Origin: CAYGZM01 sp964354365
GTDB taxonomy: Bacteria > Planctomycetota > Phycisphaerae > Sedimentisphaerales > Anaerobacaceae
Direction: 5' to 3'
Assembly: GCA_964354365.1 (NCBI GenBank)
Contig: CAYGZM010000164.1
Coordinates: forward strand, 1 to 8,106
DNA: 8,106 bases
A program made the translations under genes and the position numbers. The notes under the pieces are model-generated. The model was given only the letters and a program-made list of their open reading frames with translations, was not told the origin of the DNA and made no database searches. Positions 1 to 5,214 of the stretch are shown here, in pieces (within the stretch, counting starts at the first letter, position 1; each line of letters begins with the position of its first letter).

Positions 1-56
1 ACCTCTCTGGCGCTATCAGAAATGCCGATTTTGATGCCTAACTGCGAAAGTTGGGC

Positions 57-104
57 TAGCCTGCAGTTTTACCGCAGGTTCGCCACCAATTGACACCGAC
101 CCGC
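57..104 (+). repeat. Direct repeat R, copy 1
   Basis: This 48-nt stretch recurs at 357-403 in the same orientation with four substitutions and one single-base gap, and the copies start exactly 300 bp apart. Both share the core GTTTTACCGCA followed by TTCGCCACC and ATTGACACCG. Copy 1 also carries a small CCTGC/GCAGG inverted repeat (60-64/74-78) that copy 2 has lost by substitution. No coding frame explains the conservation, so this is a dispersed or duplicated intergenic element. Confidence 0.8.
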
Positions 105-106
105 AC

Positions 107-213
107 CCTGTCCTGAGCATCGTCGAATGGGACCCGTGGTCCCGGACATCCCCCCCACACCCCCGACCCCGCCTACCCGCGACCCCAACAAGCCGCGACC
201 GTAAGGGAGCGGG
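107..213. repeat. C-rich tract with REP-like hairpins
   Basis: A non-coding, strongly C-biased tract holding short palindromic words. GGGACC/GGTCCC (129-134/138-143) forms a perfect 6-bp stem with a 3-nt loop. The text around 110-133 (TCCTGAGC ... GTCGAATGGGAC) resembles a widespread bacterial intergenic repeat of the CCTGAGC...GTCGAAGGG type, and 193-213 (CCGCGACC...GGAGCGGG) resembles another phrase common in planctomycete intergenic DNA. Both assignments are from memory of such repeats, not a search. Confidence 0.4.
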
Positions 214-223
214 TAACCCCCAA

Positions 224-359
224 AACCTATTTAGTTCCTGTTGCGGAAACAGTCTTTGTCATTCCTGCGAGGGCAGGAATCCATTTATTTCGGCGTGGCC
301 CCCTGCTTTCACAGGGGTGACATTGGCGATTTCGGCTTTCCGCAACAGAACCTATTTAG
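224..359. mobile_element. MITE-like unit with terminal inverted repeats and flanking direct repeats
   Basis: The 11-mer AACCTATTTAG occurs at 224-234 and 349-359. Just inside lie inverted ends: TTCCTGTTGCGGAAA (235-249) and TTTCCGCAACAGAA (337-350), complementary except for one single-base gap. The interior (~85 bp) has no coding capacity but holds two hairpins (261-280 and 300-317). Terminal inverted repeats inside a short direct repeat is the layout of a miniature non-autonomous transposable element. The right inverted end overlaps the flanking repeat by two bases, and 11 bp is a long target duplication, so a composite REP element is an alternative. Confidence 0.4.
258..323. repeat. Paired REP-like hairpins
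   Basis: ATTCCTGC (261-268) and GCAGGAAT (273-280) form a perfect 8-bp stem with a GAGG loop, in the context GTCATTCCTGC...GGAATCCA. This matches the widespread 'GTCATTCC...GGAATCCA' class of bacterial palindromic repeats. A second hairpin, CCCCTG/CAGGGG (300-305/312-317), is followed by TGACAT, as if the partner in the opposite orientation. Both sit inside the MITE-like unit. Confidence 0.6.
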
Positions 360-403
360 CCTGCTGTTTTACCGCAACTTCGCCACCGATTGACACCGCC
401 CGC
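357..403 (+). repeat. Direct repeat R, copy 2
   Basis: Second copy of the repeat at 57-104, same orientation, 47 nt. It begins within the last three bases of the right flanking repeat of the MITE-like unit, so this unit lies between the two R copies. No open frame is conserved between the copies. Confidence 0.8.
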
Positions 404-406
404 TCT

Positions 407-460
407 GGTCATTGCGAGGAGGCCGAAGGCCCTGTCCCGTGGGGACGACGCGGCAATCTC
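407..460. repeat. Dispersed palindromic repeat (GTCATTGCGAGGAG type)
   Basis: The outer words GTCATTGCGAGGA and CGACGCGGCAATCTC match a short intergenic repeat found in many bacterial genomes (recalled, not searched). Outer arms ATTGC (411-415) and GCAAT (453-457) pair. Inside are two perfect small stems: GGCC/GGCC (421-424/428-431) and GTCCC/GGGAC (434-438/442-446). No gene overlaps it. Confidence 0.6.
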
Positions 461-516
461 CTACCCCCCGTCTTCCCCCCCAACACCCGAAATAAACACT
501 AAAAAATCAACGCCAA

Positions 517-577
517 AACTCCTGACTATCAACTAACGTTTACCCCGTGAGATGCCGCCAGCCTATCTCACCAGGGG
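517..577 (+). repeat. Cassette-flanking direct repeat, left copy
   Basis: AACTCCTGACTATC (517-530) and then 538-577 match 3080-3093 and 3109-3147 in the same orientation: 12 of 14 positions in the first block and 31 of 40 alignment columns in the second, with 7 versus 15 unrelated bases between blocks. It ends seven bases before the stop of the last cassette gene. The partner starts at the 5' edge of the first cassette gene, so the two copies bracket the three-gene unit. Confidence 0.65.
543..577 (-). terminator. Candidate transcription-stop hairpin after the three-gene unit
   Basis: CCCC-GTGAGAT (543-553) pairs with ATCTCAC-CA-GGGG (565-577): 11 base pairs with a 2-nt bulge and an 11-nt loop. 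On the minus strand it begins seven bases past the TAA stop at 584-586, the usual place for a terminator. There is no clear U-tract after it (GTAAACGTT), so it may be a 3'-end-protecting or repeat-derived hairpin and not a classical intrinsic terminator. Confidence 0.4.
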
Positions 578-583
578 ATAACT

Positions 584-1198
584 TTAATTCTCCCCAATTT
601 CCTCTTTCTTTGTTTTTGATAGGCGGCTGACCCTAGTCTTCCTAGTTTTCCCTTTATATCCCTCCTCTCGACATTTCATTGCCTCACACTCAGAAGTAGG
701 TAAATCTTTGTATGGTGCGTCGGAACAAACAGTTCCCTTGTTAAATTTGGTATTATCGACAACCCGTATCGAGGGTGAAAGTGGTACATGTACCAGTGGC
801 GTAATATTACCATTATTTCCAGCAGATAGTCTTTTCATTCCTTCATTTCTTTCTACGATCAACTGATCCCAACACCAGCCCTCAGGTTGCTTATTGTTTA
901 GGACATTCTGAACCATCGCTCCCCAAATATCAGAATCTAACAATTGGAATATCTCGACACTGGGCACATCAATCACCCAAAGTCTGCGTATCTCAGATTG
1001 CTTCCAATGTTCATACGCAGGAAAGCACCAGAGGAAATCAAGAGTGCCTACCTTCTCCTCTAATCTCGTATAGAGGGGTTGTAGTTCTTTCCACGTATCC
1101 TCTCCCCATACTTGGGAACCCTTTGAAGGATCGCGTTTTTCCCTGGTCACGTCCCAATCGGGAAGTTGCCATGTGTACAATCGAAACCATTGCTTCAT
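584..1198 (-). CDS. Hypothetical protein, third gene of cassette (204 aa)
   Basis: I do not recognise this protein with confidence. It is soluble, with no signal peptide or membrane segment. The N-terminal half is rich in aromatic residues (WFRLYTWQLPDW at 4-15, FLWCFPAYEHW at 55-65) and includes RRLWVIDVP (71-79) and LLDSDIWGAMVQNVLNN (86-102). The last ~25 residues are a basic, probably disordered tail. The order 'LW.I.VP ... D.D.W ... VLNN' faintly recalls DUF3841 proteins, but this is weak memory-based resemblance. The ATG at 1198 was chosen because AAGG lies eight bases upstream; a TTG at 1219 would add seven residues but has no ribosome site, and a TGA lies in frame just beyond it. It lies 75 nt downstream of the 388-aa gene on the same strand, so co-transcription is plausible. 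A hairpin follows its stop. Confidence 0.7.
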   Translation of the reverse strand: MKQWFRLYTWQLPDWDVTREKRDPSKGSQVWGEDTWKELQPLYTRLEEKVGTLDFLWCFPAYEHWKQSEIRRLWVIDVPSVEIFQLLDSDIWGAMVQNVLNNKQPEGWCWDQLIVERNEGMKRLSAGNNGNITPLVHVPLSPSIRVVDNTKFNKGTVCSDAPYKDLPTSECEAMKCREEGYKGKTRKTRVSRLSKTKKEEIGEN

Positions 1199-1205
1199 CT
1201 GAAAC

Positions 1206-1264
1206 GCCTTATAAGGCAACCGCCGACTGTCACCGGTTCATGCGTCATTTGGTAGGTGACTGTC
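1206..1264. promoter_or_regulatory. Palindromes in the gap between cassette genes 2 and 3
   Basis: GCCTTATAAGGC (1206-1217) is a perfect 12-bp palindrome whose AAGG half is the only ribosome-site-like sequence before the ATG at 1198. Upstream, GACTGTCACC (1225-1234) and GGTGACTGTC (1255-1264) form an inverted repeat with one mismatch and a 20-nt loop. Together they could dampen or control translation of the third gene, or act as an operator for its separate transcription. No -35/-10 pair is convincing here. Confidence 0.35.
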
Positions 1265-1273
1265 CTCGGAATT

Positions 1274-2440
1274 TTACACATGAAAGAGCCGGGGCTCATC
1301 TTGTGTACTCCGAGGCCGAAGGTCGCACAGTTCGTGAACGGTCCACTTCTTGCCTCTCTTGTCAATGATCGCATCGAGCAATATCTCGATTCCTTCATCG
1401 TGCCATTTGATTGCCTTACGGTAGTCGTATGGCATTAGCTTACAAGCTACTTTACGCCTCGCAGTCCCGAATCTTAGCTCCATGGTAATTTGATGGAGAA
1501 TCTCAACTTTCGAGTCCTCCTTTTCAGTGGGAGGATCCTTATGCAAATCAGTAATGAACCCTATCAGCAATTCACGTTGAAACTTCTCTGCTTTCCGATA
1601 GCGCTCATAGAGTATCTCGGCCTTCTCAAATAGAGTACTCCTGAACTGTAGCTCCTCGACCTGTGGTTCAACGCCAGGTTCTATCTGCACGCCGCTACTT
1701 GGATCCCTCAGTCGCGAATATCGTACACTGAGTCCAGCCGAAAACATTAGAGGCCGCGAAGGATACATATCCTTTATTGATCTGGCAACACTCTTGGACA
1801 TCACCGCTGGCAACGGCGTCTCTGGGTCTGCCACATCATTTTCCACAAGGAACCGGAAGTTTTCGACAACTCCACGCGTAACTTCTCTGCAATAAGGCTC
1901 GGCGTCCTCTGTTCTTATCCCTAAATCACTTGTGGGGCAAAAGACTTTTAGCACAAAACTCCCATATTCAGTCTGCCCGAATTGGCAGGCGTTTGCATAG
2001 CTGGTTGCAGAGTCCATAATGCTCGGCCGCCTTCTAATATGGGCGATTCTTTGCGCCGAGTTCTTCAATGTGTTATAAAGTCCGCCAGTGACTGTGCGAA
2101 GTTCATCTATACGTACCTGGCCGAATCTTGCCTCGTCACTCTCAATCTTGTAGCGCAAAATGTCACTGTTGGGATTGGCTATTAGTCCCAATATATCGTC
2201 GGGCGAAAGACTCATTATTTGCCCTAGGTGATCCACTAATGCCAATAACAACTTGGTATATTCATGAGATTCTTTCTTTAGCGGCAAAATTACAATTCCG
2301 CCCTCCGCAATGCTGTATGCTTCAGCAACATCAGCTTTCTTGCCACTCAGTTTGTACCCGGCGTTCATCAGGAACGTGCGAATCGCTGCGGGCCCAGTTG
2401 CCTGCAGAAGTTTAGCCGGAATGATAGAGCGTGACGTCAT
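1274..2440 (-). CDS. Conserved-looking hypothetical protein, second gene of cassette (388 aa)
   Basis: Function not recognised. The protein is soluble, without signal peptide or membrane segment. Residues 1-40 look like a short alpha-helical N-terminal region. A stretch IVILPLKKESHEYTKLLLAL (49-68) and a later FGQTEYGSFVLKVFCP (154-169) resemble a conserved unnamed bacterial family in which QTE.GSFVL recurs; this is recollection, not a search. Residues ~262-300 are a charged, probably helical stretch, followed by a short Pro/Glu/Asp linker (~301-312) and a compact C-terminal region. The start at 2440 is well fixed: AAAGGAG lies nine bases upstream and the ATG overlaps the upstream gene's stop as TAATG, implying translational coupling and a tight functional link with the DUF4365-like protein. 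A longer reading from 2488 lacks this logic. It likely works as a partner of the upstream protein. Confidence 0.75.
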   Translation of the reverse strand: MTSRSIIPAKLLQATGPAAIRTFLMNAGYKLSGKKADVAEAYSIAEGGIVILPLKKESHEYTKLLLALVDHLGQIMSLSPDDILGLIANPNSDILRYKIESDEARFGQVRIDELRTVTGGLYNTLKNSAQRIAHIRRRPSIMDSATSYANACQFGQTEYGSFVLKVFCPTSDLGIRTEDAEPYCREVTRGVVENFRFLVENDVADPETPLPAVMSKSVARSIKDMYPSRPLMFSAGLSVRYSRLRDPSSGVQIEPGVEPQVEELQFRSTLFEKAEILYERYRKAEKFQRELLIGFITDLHKDPPTEKEDSKVEILHQITMELRFGTARRKVACKLMPYDYRKAIKWHDEGIEILLDAIIDKRGKKWTVHELCDLRPRSTQDEPRLFHV

Positions 2441-3054
2441 TACCCTGCGCTCCTTTGATTTGTTGCCCAGGCTTGGGCCGCCGCGCAATCCTGGTAGAGG
2501 CCAATCAGAGCTTTAGCAGTCAATTGGTTGTTCGTGGGAATCTCAACCCGAATCGTCTCCTTATTCTCTGTCTCAGGCTTTCCTTTCAGGCTAACATAAT
2601 AGGCCATGTGTCGAAGCTCAACCACATGTTTATGGGTCTCATATTCCAATTGATACTTTATCCAGTCCGTTCTTTCTGAAGGTAATGTAAATAGGACAAG
2701 GTACTGGGGGCAGATACTTCTTAGTCTGAGTACACGATAATTCTCGACTGGAAGGTCATACTTGATGTACCCTCCATCTTCAACCTTCCAGGATGCGGTT
2801 GATTTCAGTTGAAGGCTAATAAAGACATTGGCAATCTCATTGCAGCCAGTCGGTCGGATGGAACCGACATTGAGATCAATTCCGTTATCAAAGTTCCAAG
2901 AACACACATTCAATCTGGCCTGCGCGCATACAGCCTGCACATAGGCTAAACTCATCCATTCCTTCCCAGTTGTCTCAGGAATTCCATTCAGTTGTTCGAA
3001 TTCTGTCATGTGATTCGCCAGCAACCGGGGGAGAATTGAAGCTCTCCGGTACAT
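2440..3054 (-). CDS. DUF4365-like protein, candidate PD-(D/E)XK-fold nuclease, first gene of cassette (204 aa)
   Basis: The order of motifs fits the DUF4365 family: an N-terminal helix KEWMSLAYVQAVCAQA (31-46), NGIDLNVGS (57-65), ISLQLKST (79-86), NYRVLR (105-110), YLVLFTLP (118-125), MAYYVSLKG (150-158) and VEIPTNNQLTAKALIGLY (170-187). Glu32, Asp60 and Gln82-x-Lys84 have the spacing of an E...D...(E/Q)xK catalytic centre of the PD-(D/E)XK nuclease superfamily; that reading is inference, and Gln in place of the usual acidic residue is noteworthy. Length is typical of stand-alone DUF4365 proteins. The stop overlaps the next gene's ATG. The ATG at 3054 has GGGAG close by; a TTG at 3078 or an ATG at 3009 are alternatives, so the N-terminus is uncertain. 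It heads a three-gene unit bracketed by direct repeats. Cytoplasmic; substrate unknown. Confidence 0.75.
   Translation of the reverse strand: MYRRASILPRLLANHMTEFEQLNGIPETTGKEWMSLAYVQAVCAQARLNVCSWNFDNGIDLNVGSIRPTGCNEIANVFISLQLKSTASWKVEDGGYIKYDLPVENYRVLRLRSICPQYLVLFTLPSERTDWIKYQLEYETHKHVVELRHMAYYVSLKGKPETENKETIRVEIPTNNQLTAKALIGLYQDCAAAQAWATNQRSAG
2450..2456 (-). promoter_or_regulatory. Ribosome binding site fixing the start of the 388-aa gene
   Basis: On the minus strand this reads AAAGGAG, nine bases before the ATG at 2440. It lies inside the end of the DUF4365-like gene, and the ATG overlaps that gene's TAA stop, so translation of the two proteins is probably coupled. Confidence 0.7.
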
Positions 3055-3079
3055 CTTCTCCCGGAACTTCCGCCACAAT

Positions 3080-3147
3080 AACTCCCGTCTATCCTATTTA
3101 CGATCTGAGTTTATCCCGTCAGATGACCCTCGTCTATCTCGCCGGGG
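3080..3147 (+). repeat. Cassette-flanking direct repeat, right copy
   Basis: Partner of 517-577, same orientation, with conserved blocks at 3080-3093 and 3109-3147. It starts immediately outside the first possible codon (TTG at 3078) of the DUF4365-like gene. Its hairpin is partly eroded (AGAT/ATCT and the CCCG/CGGG outer arms remain). Being upstream of the minus-strand operon, it lies in that operon's probable leader. Confidence 0.65.
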
Positions 3148-3180
3148 TTTGGTTCACTCACTGCTGCCTCATCTACCACC

Positions 3181-3209
3181 AAATTACCGCCCATTTCACA
3201 TCCAGTCAA
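3181..3209 (-). promoter_or_regulatory. Weak candidate promoter for the cassette operon
   Basis: On the minus strand TTGACT (3204-3209) is followed after 17 bases by TAATTT (3181-3186). The -35 box matches consensus at five of six positions but the -10 box at only three. It would give a leader of roughly 120 nt running through the right flanking repeat. No better pair was seen closer to the gene. Confidence 0.2.
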
Positions 3210-3214
3210 GCAAA

Positions 3215-3234
3215 AATCCCGGCACGCCGGGATT
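3215..3234. repeat. Perfect REP-like hairpin
   Basis: AATCCCGGC (3215-3223) and GCCGGGATT (3226-3234) are exact inverted copies separated by AC. It belongs to the same general 'ATTCC...GGAAT / ATCCC...GGGAT' palindrome style as the hairpins at 261-280 and 3697-3712. It lies in non-coding DNA and is not positioned as a terminator for any gene seen here. Confidence 0.65.
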
Positions 3235-3608
3235 CGTCTCTCGTCTCTCGTGCAGCGTATCTCGTGGGCCAGGCGTGAAGCGTAGCGATATATCGCGTGA
3301 AACGTGAAATGTGAAGCCCCGACGGTAGGGCCATGTTAATTTGGGTAAGCTGTGTAATCCCGGCCTCGCCGAAGTACACCAAGACGTCTGAGCGCCTCCG
3401 CCCAAATCCGCACTACAATCCTTCAACTTGTTGTTTTTTCTGCTTGATATTGGAATCCTGCTGCCATAACCACCGTCGAAATAAGCCGTTATGGTTTGTT
3501 TTGAATTTTGAGTTTCGGTGATTCGGATTTGTCTAAGATTTCGGATTTAGTGCTTCGGATTTGGTTGCGGCCACAGGCCGCGCCAAGAAGTCTGTGGTTA
3601 AAATTTAC

Positions 3609-3637
3609 TTGACACCCAACAGTCTTAGATGTATAAT
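3609..3637 (+). promoter_or_regulatory. Consensus sigma70-type promoter (orphan)
   Basis: TTGACA (3609-3614), a spacer of exactly 17 bases, then TATAAT (3632-3637): both hexamers are perfect matches to the housekeeping consensus. It is followed by an operator, a strong ribosome site and an ATG at 3666, so it was clearly a real expression signal. No intact gene lies downstream; transcription would run through repeats and then antisense into the enolase-superfamily gene. Confidence 0.85.
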
Positions 3638-3647
3638 ATACATCTAA
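3625..3647. promoter_or_regulatory. Repressor operator palindrome over the -10 box
   Basis: TTAGATGTATA (3625-3635), a single central A, then TATACATCTAA (3637-3647): a perfect 11+11 bp palindrome fully covering the -10 hexamer. A dimeric repressor bound here would block RNA polymerase. The GATGTA...TACATC core resembles operators of the BlaI/MecI/CopY family, which commonly autoregulate from such sites; this family assignment is inference. No regulator gene is present in the window. Confidence 0.75.
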
Positions 3648-3653
3648 CAAAAT

Positions 3654-3659
3654 AGGAGG
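3654..3659 (+). promoter_or_regulatory. Near-perfect ribosome binding site
   Basis: AGGAGG, continuing as AGGAGGTGATC (3654-3664), is complementary to the 3' end of bacterial 16S rRNA over 11 bases, with an ATG at 3666 six bases after AGGAGG. Together with the promoter it shows that a protein was once, or still is, made from 3666. Confidence 0.8.
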
Positions 3660-3665
3660 TGATCA

Positions 3666-3696
3666 ATGTCTAAGCGAAGTTGCAGTAAAGCGAACA
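3666..3696 (+). pseudogene. 5' remnant of a lost repressor-controlled gene
   Basis: The ATG is preceded by a full promoter, operator and ribosome site, and the first codons read MSKRSCSKAN. From about 3697 the sequence is a hairpin repeat, then a 7-bp tandem repeat, then a dispersed repeat, and no protein family is recognisable. The frame stays open by chance across the antisense of the enolase-superfamily gene to 4838, but that part mirrors the real gene. The simplest reading is a gene, perhaps a BlaI-like regulator, cut off after a few codons by repeat insertion or deletion. A tiny functional leader peptide cannot be excluded. Confidence 0.35.
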
Positions 3697-3712
3697 TCCC
3701 GATTCATCGGGA
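3697..3712. repeat. Short perfect hairpin at the break point of the lost gene
   Basis: TCCCGAT (3697-3703) and ATCGGGA (3706-3712) are exact inverted copies separated by TC, in the context ACATCCCGATTCATCGGGAA. It is REP-like and marks where recognisable coding sequence after the orphan ribosome site ends. Confidence 0.55.
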
Positions 3713-3721
3713 ATCCCTCTT

Positions 3722-3777
<56 letters not shown>

Positions 3778-3825
3778 ACCCACCCATCCTGCCCAGCTTT
3801 CCAGGACTTTATGAGTCAATTATGC

Positions 3826-3940
3826 AAAACAAACCCAATTCTCAGAACGACAAAAGCAATGCAACCTCCTTTGCCGCAAAGGATTATGAAAATAAACCAC
3901 CCCCCGCCCACTCGAAAAAACAAACCCAATCAAACCCAAT
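3826..3940 (+). repeat. Planctomycete-type dispersed repeat (NKPN element)
   Basis: The stretch opens with AAAACAAACCCAAT (3826-3839), and the same 14-mer recurs at 3917-3930, followed by CAAACCCAAT (3931-3940). One frame reads QNKPNSQNDKSN ... KKQTQSNPI. I recall many variants of this text in hypothetical proteins from Phycisphaerae assemblies, where it looks like an intergenic element translated by mistake and not a protein. It sits directly downstream (minus sense) of the enolase-superfamily gene, whose stop is at 3963-3965. Confidence 0.6.
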
Positions 3941-3962
3941 CGCTCCCCCCGGCCGTGGTCTT

Positions 3963-5162
3963 TCAACCTTTCAGGTCGAACCTTATCCGAACATCCGAGG
4001 CGAATTTGTCCTCGTTAATCTTCAGGCCGAACCCCGGCGCGTTCGGCACGCCGGCGTGACCCTTGCGGACTTCGTATCCCTCTGCGAGAAGCACCGAATT
4101 GGAAAGCGGATCGTGCTCGGCCGCGTAAAGGTTGGTTATCGCCCGGCCCACGTGCAACTGCATATAGTAGCTCACCAAAGACCCCCAGTTGTGAGGCCCC
4201 ACTCTCAGTCCCTTCGCCCTGCACCACTTCGCCTCGGTCAGAATCCCCTCTATCCCGAACCGGTTCATATCGCCCTGAAATACGTCAATCGCATCAGCTT
4301 CAATGAACGGTTTGTAAGCTTCGAGGTCTCCCTGCGTCTCTCCGTCCGCCACCAACGTCTTCCAGCCGTGCTCGCGTATGAACTGTTTCAGCTCCAGGCA
4401 TTTCTCAACTTCTTCGGGGAACATCTCTTCCAAAAAGGCAAAATCAAAGTCTCCCAATTCCTCCAACAGTTGTTTGGTCTTCGGCAGGTCGTAACCGTTG
4501 TTCGGATCGACCCCAATAAGTATCTTCGACCCCACATGTTTGCGAATTGTCCGCAGCACCTCCACGTCACGCGCGTAACCTTCCTCTGCCGGCATCCACT
4601 TTGCCCCGCGCCCTATCTTGACCTTAAAGGCGCGATGCCCCAGGGCCATCCCCATATCAATCTCTTCTTTGAACCGGTCCGGCCACCTGTCACTGTACTC
4701 GTCGAGAAGGTCGCTGAAGTATATCGACCCGTCATATACGGGGACCTGCTTAGGCCCCGCTCCGCCCAACAGCTCATAAGCCGGCTTATTCAGAACCTTG
4801 CCGGCCAAATCCCAAAGCGGCATCGTCCCGGCGCCTAACGGCCCGGCCATCCTCTCGTCCGCACGTTGATAGAAATCAAGCGGGTTCTTCCCCAGAATCT
4901 GCCCCAGGGCTTCTTTGCTTGCGCGACAGTTGCCGATCCCCTCGATGCCTGCATTTGTGAACAGCCGAACCATCCGGTCGGTTGCCTGTTTGCCGTGAAT
5001 GCCCAAGCGCGAATTCTTGCCGACTAACTTCGGCCTTTCACTGACAAGGTCAAACCCGACAATACGGGTCACCTTAATATCACGCGGCATGTCTTTGGCC
5101 CACGCCCACGCAGGCGCCGACATTGCCCCCGCAGCCGCCTTGAGAAAATCTCGTCGATTCAT
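3963..5162 (-). CDS. Tat-exported enolase-superfamily enzyme, mandelate racemase/muconate lactonizing type (399 aa)
   Basis: Enolase-superfamily members abstract the proton alpha to a carboxylate in a Mg2+-dependent barrel; typical jobs are sugar-acid dehydration or racemisation. The N-terminus MNRRDFLKAAAGAMSAPAWA carries a twin-arginine export signal, cleaved around residue 22, implying work outside the cytoplasm. Residues ~30-135 are the capping domain, ~140-385 the barrel. Visible active-site residues: K180-V-K182 (general base), metal ligands D219, E245 or E246 and E275, and H324 in GPHNWGS with D298 26 residues earlier, matching the His-Asp dyad spacing of the mandelate racemase subgroup. 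Length is normal. AAGGAGG lies nine bases before the ATG. It follows the DUF362 gene by 52 nt and is probably co-transcribed. Substrate cannot be read from sequence; Tat-exported members of this family are common in planctomycetes (recollection). Confidence 0.92.
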   Translation of the reverse strand: MNRRDFLKAAAGAMSAPAWAWAKDMPRDIKVTRIVGFDLVSERPKLVGKNSRLGIHGKQATDRMVRLFTNAGIEGIGNCRASKEALGQILGKNPLDFYQRADERMAGPLGAGTMPLWDLAGKVLNKPAYELLGGAGPKQVPVYDGSIYFSDLLDEYSDRWPDRFKEEIDMGMALGHRAFKVKIGRGAKWMPAEEGYARDVEVLRTIRKHVGSKILIGVDPNNGYDLPKTKQLLEELGDFDFAFLEEMFPEEVEKCLELKQFIREHGWKTLVADGETQGDLEAYKPFIEADAIDVFQGDMNRFGIEGILTEAKWCRAKGLRVGPHNWGSLVSYYMQLHVGRAITNLYAAEHDPLSNSVLLAEGYEVRKGHAGVPNAPGFGLKINEDKFASDVRIRFDLKG

Positions 5163-5214
5163 AACTGTTAGCCTCCTTGCCGGATAGAATTCCTATCACA
5201 CTTCACTCGGCAGC

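Larger units (their letters stand above)
3079..3608. other. Non-coding, repeat-rich stretch upstream of the cassette
   Basis: No credible gene in either strand. Contents: the right cassette repeat; a perfect hairpin at 3215-3234; a 7-bp repeat TCGTCTC x2 (3234-3247); a GCGATATATCGC palindrome (3285-3296) followed by GTGAAACGTGAAATGTGAAG (3297-3316), a degenerate GTGAA-type repeat; inverted CCATAAC/GTTATGG (3464-3470/3488-3494); three copies of TTCGGATTT (3522-3530, 3540-3548, 3554-3562); and a GCGGCC/GGCCGC stem (3567-3572/3576-3581). These low-complexity texts give short spurious frames on both strands. Confidence 0.7.

Noticed and set aside
57..403. CRISPR-like array
   Set aside because: Only two copies, 300 bp apart, with no regular short spacers and a palindromic element between them.
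317..502. 61-aa plus-strand frame in the left repeat region
   Set aside because: It runs through the direct repeat and the GTCATTGCGAGG-type palindrome, has no ribosome site, and its residues are simply translated repeats.
2440..2488. 16-residue N-terminal extension of the 388-aa protein
   Set aside because: The internal ATG at 2440 has AAAGGAG at good spacing and the TAATG overlap with the upstream stop; the longer start would overlap the upstream gene by ~50 bases without benefit.
3196..3426. 76-aa minus-strand frame (FTFHVSRD... text)
   Set aside because: This is the translation of degenerate GTGAA/TTCAC-type repeats that I recall from many assemblies as spurious short proteins; no start signal.
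3464..3494. CCATAAC/GTTATGG inverted repeat as a terminator or operator
   Set aside because: Seven pairs with a 17-nt loop, no U-tract, and no gene ends or starts beside it; likely part of the degenerate intergenic repeat text.
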